DNA of 64,000 bases, taken from Pterobdella sp. o SKG-2022 (Eukaryota; Annelida; Clitellata; Hirudinida; Piscicolidae). The notes beneath the pieces were generated by a model. The model was not told the origin of the DNA. It searched no databases and saw only the letters and a program-made list of their open reading frames with translations. Made by a program: the position numbers and the translations under genes. How positions within the stretch are numbered: the first letter of the stretch is position 1; every line of letters begins with the position of its first letter. The stretch spans positions 12,868,208-12,932,207 of the forward strand of contig OZ038321.1 of the NCBI GenBank assembly GCA_964035795.1, written 5' to 3'. Positions 31,801 through 44,200 of this stretch are shown one piece after another.

Positions 31801-32289
31801 CATGCTGGTTTGAGTGGATTATGAAAACCCATTTGAGGGTAGGTTTATATACACTGTAAAAGTTTGTATACTTGATATAAGTTCAACTTACAAAAGGCTT
31901 CGTATTATTTACTAGATTTTCAGCTTGATGTAAAATACAAAAACCTTCATTTTTAGTATCTTTCAACAGAAAACTGTTTTAATATGTATTTCATATCATT
32001 TTCAGATTTCTAGTATAAGACCTCTTCTGTTAATTAGCTCAAAATCAGTGTCGCTTTGTTACAATTTAAAGTGTATGTTTCATTAAAAACTCATCAATTT
32101 CAATTTTACATATATATTATCATCCTACCAGTTGACGCACACAACTACACTAACTTCAAAAGCAAATACGAAAACGACCCTAACGTAACGGATTCAACGT
32201 TTGCTTTGTTGGTTGTGAACAGAGTGAGTAAGAACCTGGGTGACTTGGATGTAAAGTACACTCTACGTTTTCCTGCTGAACAGCATTGG
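28885..32289 (+). CDS. ABCA exons 1-2: first membrane helix and start of extracellular domain 1
   Basis: The start [20 protein letters not shown] is the typical ABCA N-terminus (short cytosolic helix with WKN), followed by one membrane helix ([20 protein letters not shown], residues about 25-44). Exon 1 ends TAC A before GTGAGT; exon 2 begins TT after CAG 32131, making ATT. Exon 2 encodes part of the first large lumenal loop ([24 protein letters not shown], the conserved V-K-Y-x-x-R-F segment). The donor at 32290 (GTTTGT) is weak and lies at the edge of retrotransposon F, so the true exon end is uncertain. Confidence 0.88.
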
Positions 32290-35200
32290 GTTTGTCTTGG
32301 CTTTTCTAATATTGCTTTTGCAGCTTGTAAAATAACTTTTGGGGTTATTAGTTTTACTATTTTACGATTTATCAATAAAGTGAGTTTATGTGACTGCCTT
32401 ATTAGTGAAGGAAGTTTATCATTATTAGTACAATCGGTACCACATGCACTTTCTTTTCAGTCTGCTAACTTCTCTTTGCAGATCTTGAAAATTTTCAATT
32501 TTTTTTTTCTTTTTCACTGATTCTCCAGTATCCAGGTACAACAACATCCATAAGCAAGCACTTTTTTTTCTTTTTGTGTAAAACGACAATGTCAGGTCGA
32601 CGGGCTTCTATCATATTGTCACATTGTGTATTGAAGTCCCATAGTAACTTTATGTCATCATTCTCCACAACACTACATGGCTCATGTTTGTACCATTTTT
32701 CATTGCATTTTAAGCTATTTTTCATAAAAAAATTTTAATGGAGTTTTCTAGTAACGTTATCGTGGCGTCTCTTGTGATCTTTTTAGGCCAGCTTTTCACA
32801 TTTGCAAATTATGTGTTAAACGGTTTCACCTTTGTTGCCGCAGACCCTACAAGGTGTTTTATCTATGTGAAATTTGAGATAGTTGGTTCTCAAGGCTTGC
32901 TTTTGAGCAGCACATGAAAGTGACTCAGTCTGGACTTTCAAATCGCTTTTACTTAGTTATCTCCAACTTAACTCTTTGTCCACTTTTGCCGATGTATCTC
33001 TTCAGAACTGTACATACATTCTTTTTTCATTCCATTTTTTCATTCGTTTTGAATATTTTTTTCTATATCTTTCATTTTGACAATTACTAGATTTTCAAAA
33101 TCACCTCTAGCTGCACATAAAGTCTTTCATTGCTTTTATATATGTGATTCTCAAAACTGATTCTGGCCAAGATAACAGTGTCTTCAGCATTTGCCAGTCT
33201 TCGACCACCATATTTCTTTGATATATATAACATATTTGCATCACTTCGTGGCTGCAATCCATTATACATTGTTGAAAGTTTTCTAGTTTTACCATTTATT
33301 GACTGAAGCTCAGTCTTTGTCCAACTAAGGAAAGGCGCTGAATATCTCAAAACAAGGATGGCCCAAGTGTCAACACCCTTAACAATATTCCTTCCATTCA
33401 GTTTTGTCTTAACAATCTTTCGCACTCTCCTTTTGTATTCATTGTAGACTTTGATTTTTATTTCAGTTACTTGTATTCTTCTCCATCTCTCAATGCTTTC
33501 ATTACTGTATATCGTCGGGTAGCTTACTTCTGTCTGTTTTAATTTTTTTTCCTCTTTTTTTTACTAACATTGAACACTTCTTGATACTAAATTTTGTGCC
33601 GATATCTTCACTAAAAACTCGTATTATCTGTATTAGCGAGTCGAGTTCTTTCTCGGTTTCGGCATACAGTTTGAAATCATCCATATAAAATAGATGGTTG
33701 ATCTTTTCCTTATTTACGAAGCTGTAATAATGTTTTGTTTTTTTCAGTATTTGAGTTAGAGAAATGAGGGTTCTGACAAACAAAAGTGGAGATAATGAGT
33801 CTCCTTGGAATATTCTTCTCTTAATTTCTACTTCACCCAAAGTTCCATTGTTATAAGTCAATTCTAATCGCCAGTTTTTTATTGTGGATTGCAAGAAGGT
33901 TATCAGTTTTTTGTTTAGACCAAGTGAATAAAGGCAGTAAATTATCCAAGAGTGGGGCAGCATATCGAACGCTTTTTGGTAACCAATCCAGCCCATCGCC
34001 AAATTTTTCTTTTTTTTTTTTACCTTTTTTAGTGACATATTTTCTATGTATAACTGATCTTCCGTTTCTCTTTTTTTTTCTGCATCATTATTGATTATTA
34101 CTATTATTATTAGTGCATGTTATGCCTATTGGCGCATAATACAGCAACAAAAAGTTTCCACTCATTCCTGTTTTGAGCCAGGATGGTGATGGTGCCCCAA
34201 GTGTGCTTCAGTTCCTTGAGATCTGCTTCTACTGTCTGACGCCATGTTCTTTTCTGGTGGCCTCGTTTTCTTTTTTCTTTTGGAGTCTAATGAAGAGCTG
34301 TTTTAACTATGGGACCTTCTTCTCTTCTCAAGACATGGCCAATCCATCGCTATCGTCTTCTCATGATGATGGTAGCCATGTCTTCCTGATGGTGTTTGAG
34401 ATGTTATCAGACCAGTAGATTTTCAGAATGCTTCATAAACTTCATGTATCAAAAACTGACAGTCTATTGGTATCTTGCTCTGTCATTCTCCAACACTCAG
34501 GTCTATACAGAAGCACAGGCAAAATACAGGTTTTGTACAGCTTGATTTATTTTTCTTTTTTTTTTTACCTTGAGCACCCTGATCCTGGGCGGGTGTTTCT
34601 CATGTTCCCATCAAGAACGTCCAGTTTTCCAAAAGCTCAGCCGCTCTCACGGGTCGGTCCACAGACTTTCGGGTCCCAGTGTGGTACTTATTTTGGGGCA
34701 AGTGAAGAGATGAGGGGTGTCATGAGGATGTGTATAGCAAAAGGGACATAAAAGTGAGGGATGAGATGAAGGGGTTATTTTGTTGAGGTATGAGTGGATG
34801 AAAGGTGATTTGATTGATCTGAGTTGGTCGGTGTGGTGGTTTAGGGTGGTTTCAGATTAATGAATATAATTAAGGAGGGGGTTGCCTGCTGAGGATTTTG
34901 TTGTGAGTGGATGATATGTAGTCATGAACTATTTTTGTGTGTATTGTTTTCATGTTGTTTTTTATTTGTTTGTGAGAGGTGGTCTGGGTGGAGGAGGGTA
35001 TGTTTAGGGTGTAGTTGATATTGTTGTTGAATGTGGATTGTTTTTTGTATCTGGAGTGAGCTTCTTGTGTGGTGAGTGGGTGTAGGGGATGAGAGGGATG
35101 AGAGGCTATTTGTATGAGTTGTCATGCGTGAAGTTTGAGGTGATTTTGGAGTGGGAGAATTTTGGTTTCTGAATAGAGGTGTTGGGTGTTGGTGTCTAGG

Positions 35201-38200
35201 GTGCAGCCGGTGATTGTTCTCAAGGCTGCGTTTTGAATTTTTTTGGAGTTTGTTGATAGAGGTGAATGAGATGATGGGTGAGCAGATTGTGTTGGCGTGT
35301 TCGATGATGAGAAATAGTGATGTTTTGTATGTAGCGATGTGTGTTTTCTTGCTTTTTCCCCAGTGTGTTGATGTGAGGAGTTTTAAGAGATTGAGTGTTT
35401 TATTTGCTTTTGTGATGGTGTTGTCTGTGTGGGTGGAGATTTTTAGTTTGAGGTCAAAAGTTAAGCCAAGGATGGTAGGGTTGGAGATGGTGGGGATGAG
35501 AGTGTTGTTGATGTGGATGTTCAGTGGTTTGTTATATTCTGAAGGGTCGGGAGTCATGAGTGTTGTTGTGGTTTTGGTAGGATTAATTTGTAGGTTTTTA
35601 TTGTGAGCCCACGTGTGTATCTCGCTAAAATATGGGAGAAGGTTTTGAATGTTATGTTGGTGTTGGAGTGGGATCATGTTATGGTGATGTCGTCTGCGTA
35701 GGTGATGAGGTTGACTGAGTTGATTGGGGGGAAGGGAATGTCTGAGAGGTATATGTTGAATAAAGTGGGTTATAGGACGCCCCCTTGGGGAACTCTTGCT
35801 TTGGTGTTTGTGTGTTTGGATGTTTGATTGTTATATGAGGTGTATTGTTGGCGGCCTTTTAGATAGTTGGCTAAAGATTTAACTATTGTTGTAGGAATGT
35901 GGGTGTTGTGTATTTTGTGAATGAGTTGGTGTGGGTTGACCATATCGAATGTTTTGGTCATGTCGAGAGCGGTGAAGATTGTTTTATGAAAAGGTTTTTT
36001 TTTCGTTGAAACCTGTGAGTATGGTGTTGTTGATTTGGTGTAGAGCTGGGGTGGTGGAGTGTGCTGCTCTGAAGCCATGTTGATGTGTTAGGAGGATTAT
36101 ATTAGTGGTAATGTGTGGGAGGATGAGTTTCTTTAGAGTTTTTGCTATGGGAGAAAGTAAGGCTATTGGTCGGTATGAAGAGAGGTGTAAAGGATCTTTG
36201 TTGGGTTTGGCGATGGGAATGATTTTGGAGATTTTCCATATTTGAGGTATGGTGTTTTTGTTGACTGTGGTGTTGATAAGATTGGTTAGGTTTTTGATAG
36301 TTGTGGGTCCTAGGTGTTTGGTGTTTATGTTATCTGGTCCAGTGAAATTGTTGTTTTTGGATTGTTTTATTGCATGATTTCTTTCTGTTTCTACCATTAT
36401 TATTGGGGTTGATGTGAGTGATTTGGTGAGTTTGTTTATTTTTCTGTAAGTGGGGTTGCAGGAGTGTTTTTTGGTTGATTTGAAGTATTTGCTTAGTGTG
36501 TTGGCTTTTTGTGTGTCTGTGTGGGCTGTTTTGTTGTTGTGGGTGATGGTTGTGTTAGTGGGAGTGATAAGTTTTTTAGGGTTGAGAGCCTTCATGTAGA
36601 CCAAAGGATATGGGATTTTTTTTTGTGGTCTCAGTCGGTTTTCAGATTCTTTTTCCATTTTTTTTTTGTGTTTTTGGATATGGGTGAATTGTTGGTTGAG
36701 TGTGGTTAGTGAAGGATCTTTTTTATTAAGGGCTCTGGTGTGGTTTTTTTAAGATATGAGTGTGGTGATGTTTTCGGGGAGTGGGGTATGGATGGGTTTT
36801 CTTGTTTTTATGGGGATGTTTTTGGGGTCTGATGTGAGTATAGCGCTTGTAATGAGGTGATTTGCTGTGTGGGGGTCATTGTGAAAGAGGTGTTTTTGAG
36901 TGTGTGTTCTATGTCTTTGGTGTATTAGAGCCAGTTGGCTTTCCTGTAGCTGCTAAGAATTCTGAGAGGTTTAGTCAAGTGTATTTTGTATTTGTTTTTG
37001 GTAGTCGGGTGAGAATGCTTTGATTGAGAATGATGTGGTTCGAATTGAGAATGAGTGAAGTTATGTGGTCCGTGAAAAGAGAGTTCCATGTTTGTGAGCG
37101 AGCATTAGTCACCCGTGATTATGGAATGGGGAAGGCTTGTGAGGTGAATGAAGAGGTTGGTGATTGAGTTTTTTATGTTTTTGGTGTAGGATGGGATATA
37201 GACGTTTGAAATGTGTAGATTGGTTTGCTTGAGATGTATTTTTATGGTGAAGAGTTCGATGTTGTTGGGGATCAAGCTTGTGGGAGTGGGGATTTGTGAG
37301 TAGGTTATGTTGTTGTTGATGTAGATTTGAAGATCTCCATCTTTATGGGATTAGGGTCTGTCTGGTCTAATGGCTGAAAAGTTAGGGATGTGTGGGATTT
37401 TGTGTTTGTTGTTGAAGTTGGGTTTTTGCAGTGTGATGATATGTATTTTTTGTTTGTGTATTAAGTAGGTGAGTTCAGTTGTTTTCTTGGTGATTGAGTT
37501 GATGTTGAGCTGTATTATGTTGATGTTGTTTGGTGTTGTTAGGAGGGGGTGTGTGTGAAGGGGTTGGTTGGTTTTGGGTGGTTAGTTTAGTAGGATTGTG
37601 TGTATGATGAAAAGTTTCTGAAGTGGGGATTTATGAGTGTGACATACAAATGAGGGTGAGTAGGATTTGAGTTTGGTGTGTGAGCATTTGAGGTGAATCC
37701 AGTGAGGGATGGTATGAGTGTATTGGATGGAGGTTTGAGATGTGGTGATTTTGTGTTCACCTACAGCACAGTACCACATAGGTCCCAGGTTGCTTTCCAC
37801 ATCTCCTGTGAGAAGTAGCTGAGCCTTTTTCCACCAGTCGGGTTTTGGTGGGGGCAGGCCATAAAAAAGATAGCCTGATTTGGTGTCTTCTTCTTGTTGA
37901 GAGAAAGAAAGGACGGGAGATGTTGATGTAGATTTGGTCTTTTGCCAGGCCACATCCCGACCAGGTGTAGGCCTGCTTCTCCTGGACTGTACAGCATGAT
38001 CTTGGTGTGATGGTGTACTGAAAAAACTTCCATACAGTCTTCATGCTCTTAAAGGCGTTTCTTGCTTTGTTGAGCCTACTTTTAATATCCTTCTTAGCAC
38101 CACCATCTATACTCAAAATGCTACCATGATATGTGAACTTATTTGTACTACAAAAAACTTGTTTATCAAGCTGCACTGGGGTTGGTGATGGCATCTGCTA

Positions 38201-41200
38201 GTCGCTGAAAGATAATTTTAGCAAATACCTTACTAGGAACAAAAAGTAGAGTGATTCCTTTTCAATTGTTGCAGTCATGTAATTTACTTTTTTTGAGGAT
38301 CTTAAAAATCACTCCTTTTGTCCACTCTATAAGTATTTGTTTTTTTCGCCATATTTCTTCAAACAGTGGCTGATATATGGCTGCTAGGATTGGATCTGCT
38401 TTGAAAATTTCAGCATTGAGATTGTCATGCCCGGTTGCTTTGTTGTTTTTCTGAGATTTCATGGCTAGAATTATTTCAAGCATTGATGGTAAATCAAGAC
38501 TGATGTTGAGATCTGAAACAGCTGAAGGAATATTCTCTTTTTGTGTAGGTAGTGGCCAGTTTAAAATTTCCTTTAGAGTTCAGCCTAGCGTTTTTACTGC
38601 TCTCTCTTACTAGTAAGAAGCTTCCTACCGTTGTCTTTAGTGGGGGGTCTAATTTATTGGAGTGTTTGCCACAAACAAGCTTGGTGATCTTGTTTATTTG
38701 CCCAAGCTCTCCTTTTGCTGCTGCTACTTCAGCCTGTACTGCGAGGTTATCTACATAGAAGCGTCTGTCAGTTCGTACCCTTCTTTTTACTTTTTTGTTG
38801 GCTTCTTTATATTGTTGTCTAAGCTTATCTTGCAACCTCTCTGACTTGGCATCTGTCAACTTTTTTTTCACAGTACTCTGGCATCGACTGTTTCCCATGT
38901 ATCCAGTTTAATCCACTCTTTTGCTCTGTTTTTTACTTTTAGATCTTAACAAACTTCACAGTTTTTTGTGTATGCTGATACTATTTTCGAGTACATTGTG
39001 TCGACTTCATTGCTGTTTGCTTCAGCATCTTACAGCGCTTGAAATCGGTTTTTTATTTGAATAGTAAAACCATTTTTGATTTTTCTGTTTTTAAGTTTAT
39101 TTATATCAAAGTGCTTTGGTTGGTAGATCTTACCTTTCGTACTTCTTTATTTGAGTTGAATCAGAGAAACTACAAGATGATGGTCACTGCTGACGTCTGC
39201 TCTTCTTCTCACTTTGACATCCATAAGGGATCGCCTCCATGTTCCATTGATTAGTAGATGTTCGATCTAGTTCCTACCTTTCTTATTGGGCTAGTACCAA
39301 GTGAGTTTGTGAATGTTTCGGTGAAGAAACAGAGTGCCTCCTTGTTTCCAGGTTGTAATTGTTGCAGAATTCTAGCAGCTTAGCTCCATTTTCATTCATG
39401 AGACCACATCTATACTTCCCCATGACTCTTTCATTTACTGTGTTATCACTTCCAACTTTCGAATTTAGGTCACCCATGACAACTAGCATGTCGTGCCAAG
39501 GGGTTATTTCCACTTCCGCCTGTAGTGGTTTACAGAACAAGTCTTTAATCTCATTTTCTTTGTTATTAGTCGGGTTGTAACATTGCAGGATAGTCATGTT
39601 AACATGCTTTCTCCTCATTCTAATCTTAATGAGTCTGCTACTCTTAGGTTTCCAATCTAGCATTTGCCTCTTCTACACTTTTTCTTAGAATTATGGCTTT
39701 TCCTTCTTGGTGTTGAGCATCCTTTCGACCAGAATATAAAATTTTTTCACTTGTGGATGTTTTGATTTTTCCAGTGCCCGTTCATCTGCTTTCACTCTCA
39801 CCTAGAATATGCAGTTTGTATTTTCTCATTTCTGCAGTTTTCCTGCTTCAAACATTGCTTTCACATTTAAAAAACCAATTCTGGTCTTCGCTTTAGTGCT
39901 CAGAACGTCCCTTTTCATGCCAGTAGCTTTTTCGAGGCTTTCACGACTTCCAGTCATAAAAGTCTCCAAAGAAGACCATTGCACATACGTGTAAAAAATT
40001 TTCTTGTTTGCTGTTACTGTAAAAAAATTTTTTTTCTAGGACAAGGTTGTTAGCTTTGTGCCAAACCCTCAACCTGGAGTGCCAAAAACTACATTTAGTC
40101 TGGGTTCTATCCTTCGACCTGACCGGCATGGGTGATCCTAACAGGAGCAAAGCTCCAGTCTGTTTAGTTCTTAGAGTCCTCAAGGCACACAAGCCACCTA
40201 ACCACAACAAGGTAGCAGTTCACTAAGTGGATCATTATTGATCTTTTGAGAGAAATTGGTATTTTTTCCAAAAAAACGTAGATTTCATCTGTTAGTAATG
40301 CTGTCAATATTTTTCAACTAAGGGGTAAACATGTAATTTTCCTATAGTTACTTGCAATCATTCTTTTGATTTATCTTTTTGCATCAAACCCGTTCGGCCT
40401 TTTTACATCCAAGCTGGCGTTGTTTTTTCGTAGCAATCTGTTTGATGTTTCACCAACCATTGATGCATGGACTTGAAGTTTTTTCAGCCAGAACCCTTGT
40501 ACACCGTCGGGTCAAAATGCATTCCAGTTTGTATTTTTGAAAAAACTTTCATACTTTTTTAAAATTAATAGATTCTTTTTGGTTTTGTTTTCCATTCATT
40601 AAAATTTTGAAGTCTTTCAACCACATAGCATTTTTACTATGTGTGCCATTTTACTTCAAAAGTTTGACCAAAACTCTTTTGCTTCTTTTCGTTCTGAGGT
40701 CAAAACACGAAGGTTTTCAAGTTTTATACTTTTTTAGTAGTAGTAGTTGTTGTTTTTGTTGTTGAAGCAAATTGAAAACATGAAAAAGTAAAAAATACAT
40801 TTTCGGCAAGTTTAATGGTATTTCATTTTATCTGTATATATATGTGTATATATATATATCTGTGTATATGTGTTCACAATTTTTTTTAAAGATGCGTTCT
40901 CAGTTTATTGTTTAGTCATTCTTTGTGATTTTTCGTTGAAAAAACGCTTTTNNNNNNNNNNNNNNNNNNNNNNNNNNNNNNNNNNNNNNNNNNNNNNNNN
41001 NNNNNNNNNNNNNNNNNNNNNNNNNNNNNNNNNNNNNNNNNNNNNNNNNNNNNNNNNNNNNNNNNNNNNNNNNNNNNNNNNNNNNNNNNNNNNNNNNNNN
41101 NNNNNNNNNNNNNNNNNNNNNNNNNNNNNNNNNNNNNNNNNNNNNNNNNNNATATTGGCTTTCAATGGGGAGAGCGTCTAAAAACGTATGGGTCTCAATT

Positions 41201-44200
41201 AGTTATTCAAGCATATGTCGAATATGATGAGAAAGTATGAAGGTTGTGTATAGGAGTTGGTATGATCTTATTATAATAAAAAAATAATTTTATTTTAATC
41301 TTTTATACGGTTTTTGTTAGCTTTTATTTTTCAATTAGTTTCAAATACATAGAAATGTCATGAAAACGTAAAATTTATATTAAAGTGGTAGATATATTTA
41401 AATTAGGTTCTATTTCTTTAAAATTCTGAAAAAATTGATATTTTCATCATGAAGAAAAGATGCTACTAACAAGGTAGTTTTATTAATTTTTATTATTAAA
41501 CTATTTTATTCAAAATAAATTTTTATTTCTTTGAATTTAAAATTTTTTTTCATAAGTTGGAATGAAGTTTATGAAAACTGTGTTTAATTCATACATATAT
41601 AATTGTTACATAAACTGTTGGTGAGAAGAAGATGTCGCATGATTTATATGACAATTGTGACTTGACGTTATAAAAATGTTCGAAAAAATTCATTATTCAA
41701 ATAAACTTTTATCTTTTATGCATTGTTTATTTTATACCAACAAATCTCGTAAATTTATTTTTATTTGATTATAAAAAAAATTCAAGCTGAGTTTTGTAGT
41801 AAATTCAAGTTTATCACGAACAAGTAAGTTGATCAGGCATTACAAGTTTATTCATTTAATTTATTCACAACAAAATCTTCATAACTATAAGGAATAACTA
41901 GTTTTAAACTATTAATTAATTGAACTTCATAATTCTATTTAAGGTTACTACAGAGAAGGTTTTGTCTTGTTGCAGACGATAATTGATGATGCCATTATAA
42001 GAAAACTATATAATGAGGATCTGAAAAAGCTGCCAGATGCTCCTTTGAAAATCACAAACTTCCCTTATCCTTCTTATTTTTCCGATGAATACACTACTTT
42101 CATTAAGTTCTATATGCCTCTGTTTATCATGGTGTGCTTTGTGGTCAATGTTACTCTGGTAACAGTTGATGTGGCTTTGGAGAAAGAAAGAAAACTAAAG
42201 GTGAATTATGATAATGCCGTTTGCTTTAGCTCATTAACATTTCATTAATTCACGAATAAGATTAATAAATGTTGAAGTATTCAAAAGAAAATTTTTATAC
42301 ACAAAAATGTTTGCTTGGCTTTTTTGGACTTAACAAAAATACCATTGAAAATTGTAAAAACTCAACTAAATTCTTTTTCAGTAGTAAAATAAAAACGTCT
42401 TAATCATTAACAGGAGTCCATGAGACTTATGGGATTGAAGATCTGGGTGAATTGGGTGGCTTGGTTTCTAAACCACCTCCTTCTCATGCTGATCTCAGTT
42501 CTTTTAATGACTTTCTTTTTTCATGTGAAAACTCAACAAAACTCAGTTTTCAGACTTACAGATCCTTCTGTAACTTTTGTTTTTTTGTTACTTTTTTCAA
42601 TTTCTGTCATTATGTTTGCCTTTCTCATGGCGTCCATTTTTGCTAAAGGTACGAACTTCTTGATTTAATCTTGTTACAAAAAATGTAATTTGAATTTTAT
42701 AATTCAAACTGAAATTGTTTTATTTTATTTCATGAAACCAAAAATTTTCTTGTAGCAAATTCTGCAGCCGCAGCAACTGCCATTATATATTTGCTCTCTT
42801 ACGTGCCATACTACTTTATACAAGTTTTTAATAATGGAATCTCTTTGCCAGCCAAGATCATTCTTTGTCTTTTCAATAATATTGCTATGTCATTCGGTTG
42901 TAATCAAATATCAAAACTTGAAATAATCGGTGAGCCGTTAAAAATTTTCTTACTTGGTCATAATTTTTATATTGAACTTACTGCTAATATTAATCCTCAA
43001 ACACTTAAACTTAAAAATGAATTTTGACCAAAAACAATGTCATGATATGGTTTGTCATTTTTTTCAGGTCTGGGCATGCAATGGAACAACCTGGGAGACA
43101 CCAACCTGGCCCAAGAGGAGTTGACCATGGCGACCGTGATGACCATGCTGGTTGTCGATATTGTTCTCTATGCTCTGCTCACTGCTTACTTCGACGCCCT
43201 GTTTCCTGGAGAGTTTGGAGTACCTCTTCCTTTTTATTTCCCTTTCACTGTATGTTGAATTTGTTATCCATCGAAACCAATTTTTAGTTGTATATTATGT
43301 ACTAAATGCACACAAAAAGATTTAAATGGATTCGAATAGGCATAAGCGAAAAAACGAAGCTTTTCGTAAACAGAACATGCATTATCAATTTGGCACATAA
43401 CCTAGCTGGTAGAACATTAGACTAATTAGCTGAAGTTACCGGACTCGATCCCATGTGGGCTGATAATTAGCACCTGTTCCACAGTGTGTTTTTGCCACAT
43501 TAAATTTGTAGCAAGTACTTTGAATTACCGCATTATATTGAATTATATTACAAAATATTACATTATAAGTGCTACAAAAACTAGTCGCTTCATCATTTCC
43601 TTGAAGTCTATGAGATTTAAATGCTTTTTGTGTATAACTACATCTAACCATACTTATTTTTGCATATAAAATTTTGAAAAAATAAATTTATGTAATTCAA
43701 TTTCTTGTGTAAGTAATATCAACTTTTTGTCTAATCAATGACAAACCAAAATTTTTGCACAAACATTGATACATATATAATATAAGTTAGGGATATTATT
43801 TGCCTGAATAATCAGTAATCAATTCAAGCTAACTTAGTAGAAGGAGTAAAATTACTTAAACAACTTACAGATTCATTTTATGAAACTTATTATTAGCAAA
43901 ATTATTTGAAAGATAAAAAAAATTATTGTTATTTATAAAAAAAAAACTGTTTTTAATTTGAAAAATTTGAATTAGTTACCACCGAAAGTTGAAAGCTTTG
44001 AGTAACTTAATTTGTTAAATCAACATCATTGAGTTCAACCATTCTATAAGATAAACCATCAAACACCAAATTCTTGAGTCAAATACTAATGTTCAGTAGA
44101 AGCTCAGATCATTTGCTCATGAGATAAATTATAATTTTCTTCAATCATAATTTCAACGTGGGTTTTGCTAAATTTATTCAGAGCAAAAAAAGCACTAATG

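Larger units (their letters stand above)
34542..37987 (-). mobile_element. LINE D: Jockey-like retrotransposon nested in LINE E
   Basis: This 3.45 kb element is flanked by TGTACAGC at 34534-34541 and 37988-37995. On the - strand it has a leader with a 2A-like motif and a Cys/His finger, an APE endonuclease ([28 protein letters not shown] segments between 36740 and 37540), an RT ([68 protein letters not shown]) and an A/C-rich 3' end. Three or more frameshifts break it. Removing it restores LINE E across MLYKTCILP, which proves the order of insertion. Confidence 0.86.

Noticed and set aside
40870..41181. Frames running through the N gaps
   Set aside because: They are artefacts of unknown bases and carry no information.
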